Positions 52,738 through 60,619 of a DNA stretch of 64,000 nt are shown here, piece after piece. The DNA comes from Erythrobacter sp. QSSC1-22B (GTDB taxonomy: Bacteria; Pseudomonadota; Alphaproteobacteria; Sphingomonadales; Sphingomonadaceae), in contig NZ_LZRP01000001.1 in the NCBI RefSeq assembly GCF_001678665.1, forward strand, positions 1 to 64,000, read 5' to 3'. The notes under the pieces are model-generated. The model did not search any database and had not been told where the DNA came from. It saw nothing but the letters and a program-made list of their open reading frames with translations. Both the position numbers and the translations under genes were made by a program. How positions within the stretch are numbered: position 1 is the stretch's first letter; each line of letters opens with the position of its first letter.

Positions 52738-54927
52738 ATGCCTGACTTCCTGCTCGAACTGCGCTCCGAGGAGATTCCTGCGCGGATGCAGGCCGGGGCG
52801 CGTGCCGAACTGGAGAAGCTTTTCCGCCGCGAGATGGATGCAGCGGGCGTCGCCATGGGCGAGGTCACCGTCTGGTCCACACCGCGCCGCCTCGCGCTGA
52901 TCGCGCGCGGTTTGCCCGACGGCACGAAGGCGGTCAGCGAGGAAGCCAAGGGTCCGCCCGAGGGCGCGCCCGATCAGGCGGTCGAGGGCTTCTGCCGCAA
53001 ACACGGCGTCACCCGCGACCAGCTCGAAGTGCGCGATGTAAAGGGCCGCGCGACCTATTTCGCGGTGATCGAGAAACCGGGCCGCGCGACGGGCGAACTG
53101 CTCGCGCAAGCCATCCCCGCGATCATTCGCGACTTCAGCTGGCCCAAGTCGATGCGCTGGGGCGATGCGTCGATCGGCACCGACAGCTTGCGCTGGGTGC
53201 GCCCGCTCTCGGGCGTGGTCGCGCTGCTCGGCGGCGATGTGGTCGAATGCGAGGTACATGGCGTCACCAGCGGCGCGGTTACGCTGGGCCACCGGTTCCA
53301 TCATTCGGGCGACATCACCATCGGCGATGCCGATGATTACGCGCTGAAACTGCGCGCCGGACATGTCATCGTCGATCACGAGGAACGCGCCGAGCTGATC
53401 CGCACCGGCGCGGCGCAGGTCGCCAACGAAGCGGGCCTCGAGCTCGTCGCGGATGAAGGGCTGGTGGTGGAGAACGCGGGCCTCACCGAATGGCCGGTGC
53501 CGCTGCTCGGCCGGTTCGAGGAAGATTTCCTCAGCGTCCCGCCCGAGGTGATCCAGCTCACCGCGCGGGTGAACCAGAAGTATTTCGTCTGCGAGAGCCC
53601 CGACGGCAAGCTCGCCAACGCCTTCATCTGCACCGCCAATATCGCGGCGGACGACGGCGGTGCGCGCGTGGTCGATGGCAACCGCAAGGTCCTCGCCGCA
53701 CGGCTTTCGGATGCGCGGTTCTTCTGGGATGTCGATCGCAAGAAGACGCTCGCCCAGCACGCCGAGGGTCTGGAGCGGATCACCTTCCACGAGAAGCTTG
53801 GCAGTGTTGCCGAGAAGGTCGAGCGCGTGGCGAAGCTGGCGCGCTGGTTGGTCGAGGAGGGCATCGTCAAAGATGCCGATCCCGACATGGCTGAACAGGC
53901 CGCGCGGCTCGCCAAGGCCGATCTCGTCACCGAGATGGTCGGGGAATTCCCCGAATTGCAGGGGCTTCTGGGGGGCTATTACGCCCGCGCCGAGGGCCTG
54001 CCCGACGCAGTCGCCGATGCGATCCGCGACCACTACAAGCCGGTCGGGCAGGGCGACGACGTCCCCACCGCGCCCGTTACCGTGGCGGTGAGTTTGGCGG
54101 ATAAGCTGGATACGCTTGCTGGGTTTTTTACCATCGACGAGCGCCCGACGGGATCGAAAGATCCATTCGCGTTACGGCGAGCGGCACTTGGGGTAATCGG
54201 ATTGGTGCGCTCAAATGAGTTGCGCGCCTCAATGTACGACCTTTTCTATGCAGCTCTCCCAGAACGCGAGGGACGAGAAATTGGTCGGGTGGCTGCAGCA
54301 GATTACCTGAACGATTTCTTTGTAGACCGTCTCAAGGTTCAGCAACGTGACGAGGGCACACGTCATGATCTAATTGATGCAGTGGCATTCATGGGCGGGG
54401 ACGATGATATCGGCGGAGAGCGGGATATTGTCCGCCTGCTCGCCCGCGTAAAAGCGCTCCAGTCCTTCATGGAAACCGACGACGGCACAAACCTGCTCGC
54501 CGGCTACAAGCGCGCTTCCAACATCCTCAAGAAGGAAGACTGGCACGGCGTCGAAGGCGAGATCGCGCAGACCGGCGAGGAGGACCCGCTGGCGCTGGTC
54601 GACGATCCCGACATGAAAGCGGTGATCGACGCCAAGATGTCCGAGCGGCACGCGAAAACACTTTCCTACACCCCCGAACCCGCCGAAGATGCGCTGATCC
54701 AGGCGCTCGCCACAGCCGAGCCCGCGGCGGCGACGGCGGTCGCAGCGGAAGATTTCGCCGCCGCCATGGCCGCGCTCGCATCGCTGCGCGCGCCGATCGA
54801 CCGGTTTTTCGAGGAGGTGACGGTCAATGACGACAGCAAGCCCAAGCGCGCCGCGCGGCTCGACCTGCTGGCGCGCTTCCGCGCCGCGGTCCACACCGTC
54901 GCCGATTTCTCGCGGATTGAGGGATGA
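52738..54927 (+). CDS. glyS: Glycyl-tRNA synthetase beta subunit
   Basis: A 729-aa subunit needed for tRNA-Gly binding and charging with GlyQ. Family sequences include LLELRSEEIPARM at the start, DFSWPKSMRW, LTARVNQKYF and DKLDTLAGFFTIDERPTGSKDPFALRR, with an anticodon-binding-like end. The reading frame is intact. Between about 54085 and 54420 the codons change from the strongly G/C-ending usage of the rest to mixed A/T-ending codons (for example GTT, TTA, CGA, GGT), then return to normal; the protein sequence there remains conserved. This patch may come from recombination with a divergent relative. Confidence 0.96.
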   Translation: MPDFLLELRSEEIPARMQAGARAELEKLFRREMDAAGVAMGEVTVWSTPRRLALIARGLPDGTKAVSEEAKGPPEGAPDQAVEGFCRKHGVTRDQLEVRDVKGRATYFAVIEKPGRATGELLAQAIPAIIRDFSWPKSMRWGDASIGTDSLRWVRPLSGVVALLGGDVVECEVHGVTSGAVTLGHRFHHSGDITIGDADDYALKLRAGHVIVDHEERAELIRTGAAQVANEAGLELVADEGLVVENAGLTEWPVPLLGRFEEDFLSVPPEVIQLTARVNQKYFVCESPDGKLANAFICTANIAADDGGARVVDGNRKVLAARLSDARFFWDVDRKKTLAQHAEGLERITFHEKLGSVAEKVERVAKLARWLVEEGIVKDADPDMAEQAARLAKADLVTEMVGEFPELQGLLGGYYARAEGLPDAVADAIRDHYKPVGQGDDVPTAPVTVAVSLADKLDTLAGFFTIDERPTGSKDPFALRRAALGVIGLVRSNELRASMYDLFYAALPEREGREIGRVAAADYLNDFFVDRLKVQQRDEGTRHDLIDAVAFMGGDDDIGGERDIVRLLARVKALQSFMETDDGTNLLAGYKRASNILKKEDWHGVEGEIAQTGEEDPLALVDDPDMKAVIDAKMSERHAKTLSYTPEPAEDALIQALATAEPAAATAVAAEDFAAAMAALASLRAPIDRFFEEVTVNDDSKPKRAARLDLLARFRAAVHTVADFSRIEG

Positions 54928-55011
54928 CCCCCTTACCCCCGATCTGTCACCCTAGAGACCTAAAGTTCGCGCTAAAGCCCTGAAGCAAAAAGGGTTTGTA
55001 GAATTGCATCA

Positions 55012-55031
55012 GGGTGACACCGCCGTCACCC
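55012..55031 (+). promoter_or_regulatory. Hairpin in the leader of ppdK
   Basis: GGGTGAC (55012-55018) and GTCACCC (55025-55031) form a perfect 7-bp stem over a 6-nt loop, 38 bp before the ppdK start, followed by another GTCACC copy. No T run follows, so it is more likely a protein-binding dyad or leader structure than a terminator. Confidence 0.35.
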
Positions 55032-55069
55032 AGTGTCACCCATCAAGCGTTACCCCGACAGGAGTTCAC

Positions 55070-57733
55070 ATGTCGCAATCGGTCTACCCCTTCGGCGGCG
55101 ACGCCAACCATTCCGATCCGCGTCAGCAGGACAAGACCGTGGTCGGCGGGAAGGGCGCGAACCTTGCGGTGATGGCCAGCATCGGTCTGCCGGTCCCGCC
55201 GGGCTTCACCATCGCGACCGAGGAATGCCTTACCTATCTCGCGGGCGGCTCCGATTTCCCGCCAGCGCTGCGCGACCAGGTCGCCGAGGCGCTGCGCCAT
55301 GTCGAGCGCACCGTTGGCAAGGTGCTGGGCGATGTCGAGGATCCGCTGCTGGTCTCGGTCCGCTCGGGCGCCGCGGTGTCGATGCCCGGGATGATGGATA
55401 CCGTGCTCAATCTCGGGCTCAACGACCAGACCGTCGAGGGACTGGCGCGCACCAGCGGCGACGCGCGCTTCGCCTGGGACAGCTACCGCCGCTTCGTCCA
55501 GATGTATTCCGATGTCGTGCTCGGGGTCGATCACGGACTGTTCGAGGAAGCGCTCGAGATCACCAAGGAAAACGCCGGCTTCTATTCCGACACCGAGCTC
55601 GAGGCCGAGCACTGGCGCGCGCTGGTGGGCGAATACATGGCTATCGTCGAGCGCGAGCTGGGCGAGCCTTTCCCGCAGGATGCGCATGCGCAGCTGTGGG
55701 GCGCGATCGCCGCGGTGTTCGACAGCTGGGACACCGACCGCGCAAAGATCTATCGCCGCCTCAACGACATCCCCCACGATATGGGCACCGCGGTCAATGT
55801 CCAGGCGATGGTGTTCGGCAATATGGGCGACACCAGCGCCACCGGCGTCGCCTTCACCCGCGACCCCTCGACCGGCGAGAAGGCCTATTACGGCGAATGG
55901 CTGGTCAACGCGCAGGGCGAGGATGTGGTCGCGGGGATCCGTACCCCGCAATATCTCACCCGCGCGCGGCGCGAACTGGCGGGCGCCGACAAGCCGAGCA
56001 TGGAAGAGGCGATGCCCGACGCCTTCGCCGAGCTCGCCCGCGTGTTCGAGCTGCTCGAGAAGCATTACGCCGATATGCAGGATATCGAATTCACGGTGCA
56101 GCAGGGCAAGCTGTGGCTGCTCCAGACCCGCAGTGGCAAGCGCACCGCCAAGGCCGCGCTCAAGATGGCGGTCGATATGGTCGGCGAGGGGCTGATCGAC
56201 CAGCGCCAGGCGATCCTGCGGGTCGATCCGATGGCGCTCGACCAATTGCTCCACCCCACGCTCGACCCCAAGGCGCATCGCGACGTGATGACCACCGGCC
56301 TGCCCGCCTCGCCGGGCGCGGCCTCGGGCAAGATCGTGCTCGACGCCGAGACCGCCGAGAGCTGGTCGCAGCGCGGCGAGAAGGTGATCCTGGTCCGGGT
56401 CGAGACCAGCCCCGAGGACATCCACGGCATGCACGCCGCCACCGGCATCCTCACCGCGCGCGGCGGGATGACCAGCCACGCCGCGGTGGTCGCCCGCGGC
56501 ATGGGGCGCCCCTGCGTCTCGGGCGCCTCGCAGGTCTCGATTTCGCGCGAAGGCCGCACGCTGCGGATCGGCGACCGCGCGCTCAAGGAGGGCGATGTCA
56601 TCACCCTCGATGGCAGCAACGGCCAGGTCATGGCGGGAGAGGTCGCGACCATCGAACCCGAACTCGCGGGCGATTTCGGCGTGATGATGGAATGGGCCGA
56701 CGAGCACCGCCGGATGCGCGTGCGCACCAACGCCGAGACCGAGCAGGACTGCAAGATGGCGCGCCAGTTCGGCGCCGAGGGCATCGGGCTGTGCCGCACC
56801 GAGCACATGTTCTTCGACGCCGGCCGGATCAGTGCGGTGCGCCAGATGATCCTCGCCGAGGACGAGAAGGGCCGCCGCGCGGCGCTGGAGAAGCTGCTGC
56901 CGGAACAGCGCGCCGATTTCCGCGCGATCTTCACCGTGATGGTCGGGCTGCCCTGCACGATCCGGCTGCTCGATCCGCCGCTGCACGAATTCCTCCCCAA
57001 CGAGGAAGCCGAATTCGTCGAGCTCGCCGATGCCACCGGGCTTGGCGTCGATCACCTGCGCCGCCGGGCTGCCGAACTGCACGAGTTCAACCCGATGCTG
57101 GGCCATCGCGGCTGCCGTCTGGGGATCACCTATCCCGAAATCTACGAGATGCAGGCGCGCGCCATCTTCGAGGCGGCCTGCGAGGTCGCGAAGGAAAGCG
57201 GCGAGGCACCATTGCCCGAGATCATGATCCCGCTGGTGGCGACCAAACGCGAGCTCGAGATTCTCCGCACGCTGGTCGATCGGGTGGCGGAAGAAGTGTT
57301 CGCGCAGGTCGGGCACCGGGTCGAATATCTGGTCGGCACGATGATCGAATTGCCGCGCGCCGCGCTGATGGCGGGGCAGATCGCCGAGCATGCCGATTTC
57401 TTCAGCTTCGGGACCAATGATCTCACCCAGACCACACTGGGGGTCAGCCGCGACGACAGCGCGCGCTTCCTCGGCCCCTATGTCGATCAGGGCATCTTCC
57501 CGCGCGATCCCTTCGTCAGCCTCGACATCGAGGGCGTGGGAGAGCTGGTGTCGATGGCGGTCGAACGCGGCCGCGCGACCCGCGGCGACATCAAGCTGGG
57601 GATCTGCGGCGAGCACGGCGGCGATCCGGCCTCGATCGGCTTCTGCGAGCAAGTCGGGCTCGATTACGTCTCGGCCTCGCCCTACCGCGTGCCGATCGCA
57701 AGGCTGGCCGCGGCGCAGGCGAGTATTCGCTAG
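55070..57733 (+). CDS. ppdK: Pyruvate, phosphate dikinase
   Basis: An 887-aa cytoplasmic enzyme that converts pyruvate, ATP and phosphate to phosphoenolpyruvate, AMP and diphosphate (reversible). Three domains are visible: the N-terminal nucleotide-binding part (GGKGANLAVMASIGLPVPPG; SVRSGAAVSMPGMMDTVLNLG), the swivelling phosphohistidine domain with GGMTSHAAVVARGMG near residue 455, and the C-terminal PEP/pyruvate barrel (GLCRTEHMF; MLGHRGCRLG; GTMIELPRA; FGTNDLTQ; GICGEHGG). The ATG at 55070 has GGAG before it. It supports gluconeogenesis or flexible glycolytic flux in organisms without classical pyruvate kinase control. Confidence 0.96.
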   Translation: MSQSVYPFGGDANHSDPRQQDKTVVGGKGANLAVMASIGLPVPPGFTIATEECLTYLAGGSDFPPALRDQVAEALRHVERTVGKVLGDVEDPLLVSVRSGAAVSMPGMMDTVLNLGLNDQTVEGLARTSGDARFAWDSYRRFVQMYSDVVLGVDHGLFEEALEITKENAGFYSDTELEAEHWRALVGEYMAIVERELGEPFPQDAHAQLWGAIAAVFDSWDTDRAKIYRRLNDIPHDMGTAVNVQAMVFGNMGDTSATGVAFTRDPSTGEKAYYGEWLVNAQGEDVVAGIRTPQYLTRARRELAGADKPSMEEAMPDAFAELARVFELLEKHYADMQDIEFTVQQGKLWLLQTRSGKRTAKAALKMAVDMVGEGLIDQRQAILRVDPMALDQLLHPTLDPKAHRDVMTTGLPASPGAASGKIVLDAETAESWSQRGEKVILVRVETSPEDIHGMHAATGILTARGGMTSHAAVVARGMGRPCVSGASQVSISREGRTLRIGDRALKEGDVITLDGSNGQVMAGEVATIEPELAGDFGVMMEWADEHRRMRVRTNAETEQDCKMARQFGAEGIGLCRTEHMFFDAGRISAVRQMILAEDEKGRRAALEKLLPEQRADFRAIFTVMVGLPCTIRLLDPPLHEFLPNEEAEFVELADATGLGVDHLRRRAAELHEFNPMLGHRGCRLGITYPEIYEMQARAIFEAACEVAKESGEAPLPEIMIPLVATKRELEILRTLVDRVAEEVFAQVGHRVEYLVGTMIELPRAALMAGQIAEHADFFSFGTNDLTQTTLGVSRDDSARFLGPYVDQGIFPRDPFVSLDIEGVGELVSMAVERGRATRGDIKLGICGEHGGDPASIGFCEQVGLDYVSASPYRVPIARLAAAQASIR

Positions 57734-58473
57734 GTTTTCCAGCCGGTTAGGGTAAGAATCTCGAAACGCTCGATCACGCGGCCCTCGGGGTCGGCGTGCT
57801 CGAGAAACGCCGCCCTGGCGCGCCCCAGTGCCGCGCGGCCCAACGGCGGGGCGGGGCGGGCAAGCTGGTTGCCCAGCGCCTGATCGCGCAAGTCGCCGAC
57901 CAGCCGGTCGAGCGAACGATACGCGACCGACAGGCTTCGCGAATCGACCACGAAGCGCCGAAACCCCGCCCGCTCCAGCAATGCGGTCGCGGCGCGATTG
58001 TCGATCAGCGGATGCATCCGCGGCGCAGGCCGGTCGGGCTCGGCGGCGATCATCGCGCGGCGCAAATTGGCGAGGCTGCCCGCGCCCACCAGACTCGCCA
58101 TCGCGACCCCGCCTTCGGTCAGCGCGCAACGCATATGCAGCAGCGCGGCAGGAAGGTCGTTGACCGTCGCCAGCGTTTCGAACCCGGCGATGAAATCGAA
58201 CGGACCACCGGGGAAGGGCAGTTCCTCGTCGAAACCTCCGGGCGGAGCATGGATGACAATGTCGAGACCGGGCAGGTCGCCGACCAGCGACCCCATCAAC
58301 AACGCGCGCTCGGGCGCTAGCTGCATGAAAGCGATCCGCTCGGCGAAGTCCTCCGCCATGTCCTCAAGCACGAAACGCGCCGCGTCTTCGCGCTGCTGGC
58401 GAAGCTGCGCCCGGTCCCAGACGGCCTTGCGGCGGTCGCGGGAAAAGATGCGGGGCGGAGCGGGGTTCGACAT
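57730..58473 (-). CDS. BioC/NDUFAF5-like methyltransferase-fold protein
   Basis: A 247-aa protein with a degenerate Rossmann methyltransferase fold. The start MSNPAPPRIFSRDRRKAVWD resembles the family in which BioC and the mitochondrial assembly factor NDUFAF5 fall. The SAM-binding glycine motif is replaced by RALLMGSLVGDLPG, while FDFIAGFETLATVNDLPAAL and GGVAMASLVGAGSLANLR match later motifs. No biotin genes are nearby. It is divergent from comF with 55 bp between the starts and convergent with ppdK, overlapping its stop by 4 bp. Confidence 0.75.
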   Translation of the reverse strand: MSNPAPPRIFSRDRRKAVWDRAQLRQQREDAARFVLEDMAEDFAERIAFMQLAPERALLMGSLVGDLPGLDIVIHAPPGGFDEELPFPGGPFDFIAGFETLATVNDLPAALLHMRCALTEGGVAMASLVGAGSLANLRRAMIAAEPDRPAPRMHPLIDNRAATALLERAGFRRFVVDSRSLSVAYRSLDRLVGDLRDQALGNQLARPAPPLGRAALGRARAAFLEHADPEGRVIERFEILTLTGWKT

Positions 58474-58528
58474 CGCCGGTCTCCTGCCGCGCTTGTCACC
58501 CGCGCGCAAGCGGTGCAGCTTCGCCGCC

Positions 58529-59377
58529 ATGTCCGGCGCCATGTCCACCCTCGCACCCGCACGCCGCTTCCTCGCCGAGACGCTCGGCCCGCTGGTGGAC
58601 CTCATCTACCCGCCGCGCTGCCCGGTGTGCGGCGAAGCCATCGCGCAGCAGGTGGGCCTGTGCTCGACTTGCTGGGAGCAGCTGGAGATCCCCTCGGAGC
58701 CCGGTTGCGCGCGGTGCCAGCGGCCCTTCGGTGCCTCCGGTCTTGAAGCGGGCGCGATCTGCCTGCCCTGCATGAAGGACCCTCCCAAACACGACGGGAT
58801 CGCCGCTGCGACGCTCTACAACGATGTCTCGCGCCGACTTGTCCTCGCCTTCAAGCACGGCCGCCGGATCGCGCTGACGCCGATGCTGGCGCGGTTGATG
58901 GCGGCCCGGCTTCCGGCCCCCGCGGACCGGCTGATTGTTCCCGTACCGCTGCATCGCGGGCGGCTGTGGTATCGCGGGTTCAACCAGGCCGCGCTGCTGG
59001 GTCGCAGTCTCGCAGCCATGGGCCACGGCACGCTGCTGGTCGATGCGCTGGTCCGCACCAAGCGTACCCCGGTGCTGGGTGGCCTCGGTGCCAAGGCCCG
59101 CCGCCGGGCAGTGGCTGGCGCGATCCGGGTCAGCCGCCACGGTGCCAAGGCGGTGAAGGGCCGGTCGGTGATCCTGGTCGACGATGTGCTGACCAGCGGC
59201 GCCACTTCGCAGGCCTGCGTCGCAGCGCTCAAGCGAGCGGGCGCGACCAGCGTGGTGATCTGCTGCTTTGCCCGGGTTCTCGACGGTGACCGCAGCGCGA
59301 CGATGTCGGCTCCGCCGCCGGTCCTGCTGTCGGAAAGCGAAACGCCCGAGACCACGAAGGTCCCGGGCGCCACGTGA
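58529..59377 (+). CDS. comF: ComF-family phosphoribosyltransferase-like protein
   Basis: A 282-aa protein with a double zinc ribbon at the N-terminus (CPVCGEAI, CSTCWEQL, CARCQRPFG, CLPCM; four CxxC pairs) and a phosphoribosyltransferase fold (VPVPLHRGRLWYRGFNQAAL and the PRPP motif VILVDDVLTSGAT). ComF proteins take part in DNA uptake or processing, with an undefined chemical role. A second ATG four codons downstream is possible. The tail after about 245 is Ser/Pro/Thr-rich. Confidence 0.93.
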   Translation: MSGAMSTLAPARRFLAETLGPLVDLIYPPRCPVCGEAIAQQVGLCSTCWEQLEIPSEPGCARCQRPFGASGLEAGAICLPCMKDPPKHDGIAAATLYNDVSRRLVLAFKHGRRIALTPMLARLMAARLPAPADRLIVPVPLHRGRLWYRGFNQAALLGRSLAAMGHGTLLVDALVRTKRTPVLGGLGAKARRRAVAGAIRVSRHGAKAVKGRSVILVDDVLTSGATSQACVAALKRAGATSVVICCFARVLDGDRSATMSAPPPVLLSESETPETTKVPGAT

Positions 59378-59673
59378 CGAATGTAACGGACCTTTCCCCT
59401 AAGGGCTGGCGCACCCCCCATGAATACGCCGGGTCCTATCCCTCATCGCTTGGTGCGCGCCATGCCACGAAGGCCGGCAGCGCTCCTTGTACCCCCCTGA
59501 ACCCGGTGCTCTATTCGGCACCCTCGCCAAGCGGATAGCTCTTTCGAGCCACATTGCGAATATTCCACCAAACCGCCGTTCCTCAAACCTGCAATTTTGC
59601 TATCGCCGGTTTTCAGAGACTGTTGTTGCGGGTGTGCAACAAATTGAAGAATTTCAAAGGGCAAGGAATCGCA

Positions 59674-60048
59674 ATGACCAATGACACCGCCGAGCGCGAA
59701 CAGGGCACGCGCTTTCTCCCGAAATTCGATGATCGCGGCCTGCTCTCGGCGGTGGTGATCGATGCGTCGAACGAGAGGGTCCTGATGGTCGCCTTCATGG
59801 ACAAGGAAGCGATCGATGCCACGCTGGCAAGTGGAGAGGCGCATTTCCACTCGCGTTCGCGCGGGCGGTTGTGGAAGAAGGGTGAATCCTCGGGCAACGT
59901 GCTGACGGTCGAAGAAATCCTGGTCGACTGCGATCAGGACGCGCTTGTTCTGCGATGTCGGCCAGCGGGGCCGACTTGCCATACCGGGGCGACGAGTTGC
60001 CTGTATCGGCGGCTCGAAAATGGCGCGCTGACGCAGGTTGCGAGTTGA
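59674..60048 (+). CDS. hisI: Phosphoribosyl-AMP cyclohydrolase
   Basis: A 124-aa enzyme for the third step of histidine synthesis, opening the purine ring of phosphoribosyl-AMP. The motifs are MVAFMDKEAIDATLASGEAH, FHSRSRGRLWKKGESSGN and, for Zn/Mg, DCDQDALVLRC with GPTCHTGATSC. It stands alone, without hisE fused or nearby. AAGGA lies before the ATG. Its stop codon overlaps the -35 region of the following merR promoter. Confidence 0.95.
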   Translation: MTNDTAEREQGTRFLPKFDDRGLLSAVVIDASNERVLMVAFMDKEAIDATLASGEAHFHSRSRGRLWKKGESSGNVLTVEEILVDCDQDALVLRCRPAGPTCHTGATSCLYRRLENGALTQVAS

Positions 60049-60073
60049 CGTTTACGTAAACGGATGGTACCCA
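60045..60073 (+). promoter_or_regulatory. MerR-type promoter with palindromic operator
   Basis: TTGACG (60045-60050) and TACCCA (60068-60073) are spaced 17 bp apart, and the perfect palindrome GTTTACGTAAAC (60050-60061) lies in the spacer. Palindromes of this kind, TTTACGTAAA, are typical operators of MerR-family regulators of acid catabolism such as LiuR. Autoregulation of the gene 8 bp downstream is likely. Confidence 0.55.
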
Positions 60074-60080
60074 TTCTTGC

Positions 60081-60548
60081 ATGACGACAGCCAGTTCTCA
60101 AAGCCGGGCTCCCGCCCAGAACAAGCCGGTTCGCGGTGGTTCGGGCGCCTTGCTCGACCGCCCGGACAAGCTCGCCCGCGAGCAGTTCACGATCTCCGAT
60201 CTGACGTTGGAATTCGGCTGCACCGCGCGGGCGCTGCGCTTCTACGAGGATGAGGGCCTGATAGCTCCGTCGCGGGTCGGCCTGAGCCGCATCTATTCGC
60301 AGCGCGACCGGGCGCGGCTTGCCTGGATCATGCGCGCCAAGAATGTCGGCTTCTCGCTCACCGAAATCCGCGAGATGATCGATCTCTACGATCTCGACGA
60401 CGGCCGGGTCGAACAGCGCCGGGTGACGGTCGAAAAATGCCGCAAGCATGTCGCCAAGCTCAAGCGGCAGCGCGACGATATCGACAGCTCGATCAAGGAG
60501 CTGACCGACTTCATCGGCCATATCGAATCGCTCGATCCCGTAAAATAA
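60081..60548 (+). CDS. MerR-family transcriptional regulator
   Basis: A 155-aa regulator. After an unordered tail of about 35 residues comes the winged helix-turn-helix (FTISDLTLEFGCTARALRFY to YSQRDRARL) and a coiled-coil dimerisation helix (VEKCRKHVAKLKRQRDDIDS). No metal-binding Cys is present in the effector part, so it is of the acyl-CoA/branched-chain catabolism type rather than a metal sensor. The following gene is an acyl-CoA dehydrogenase, which agrees with control of fatty-acid or branched-chain acid breakdown. Confidence 0.9.
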   Translation: MTTASSQSRAPAQNKPVRGGSGALLDRPDKLAREQFTISDLTLEFGCTARALRFYEDEGLIAPSRVGLSRIYSQRDRARLAWIMRAKNVGFSLTEIREMIDLYDLDDGRVEQRRVTVEKCRKHVAKLKRQRDDIDSSIKELTDFIGHIESLDPVK

Positions 60549-60569
60549 TCTTCCGCTTCCAATCTCCCC

Positions 60570-60607
60570 ATAATCTCCCATCCAGCCCCGATAATCTTCC
60601 ATCCAGC
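60570..60607 (+). repeat. Direct repeat upstream of acyl-CoA dehydrogenase
   Basis: ATAATCTCCCATCCAGC (60570-60586) is repeated with one change as ATAATCTTCCATCCAGC (60591-60607), 21 bp apart; a shorter copy ATAATCTTCC starts at 60545. The repeats fill the gap between merR and the dehydrogenase start. Confidence 0.5.
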
Positions 60608-60619
60608 AAGGACACCCCG

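Noticed and set aside
55043..58129. A 1028-codon minus-strand frame opposite ppdK
   Set aside because: It is a codon-bias shadow of ppdK; composition is dominated by Ala, Arg, His and Asp and no domain is visible.
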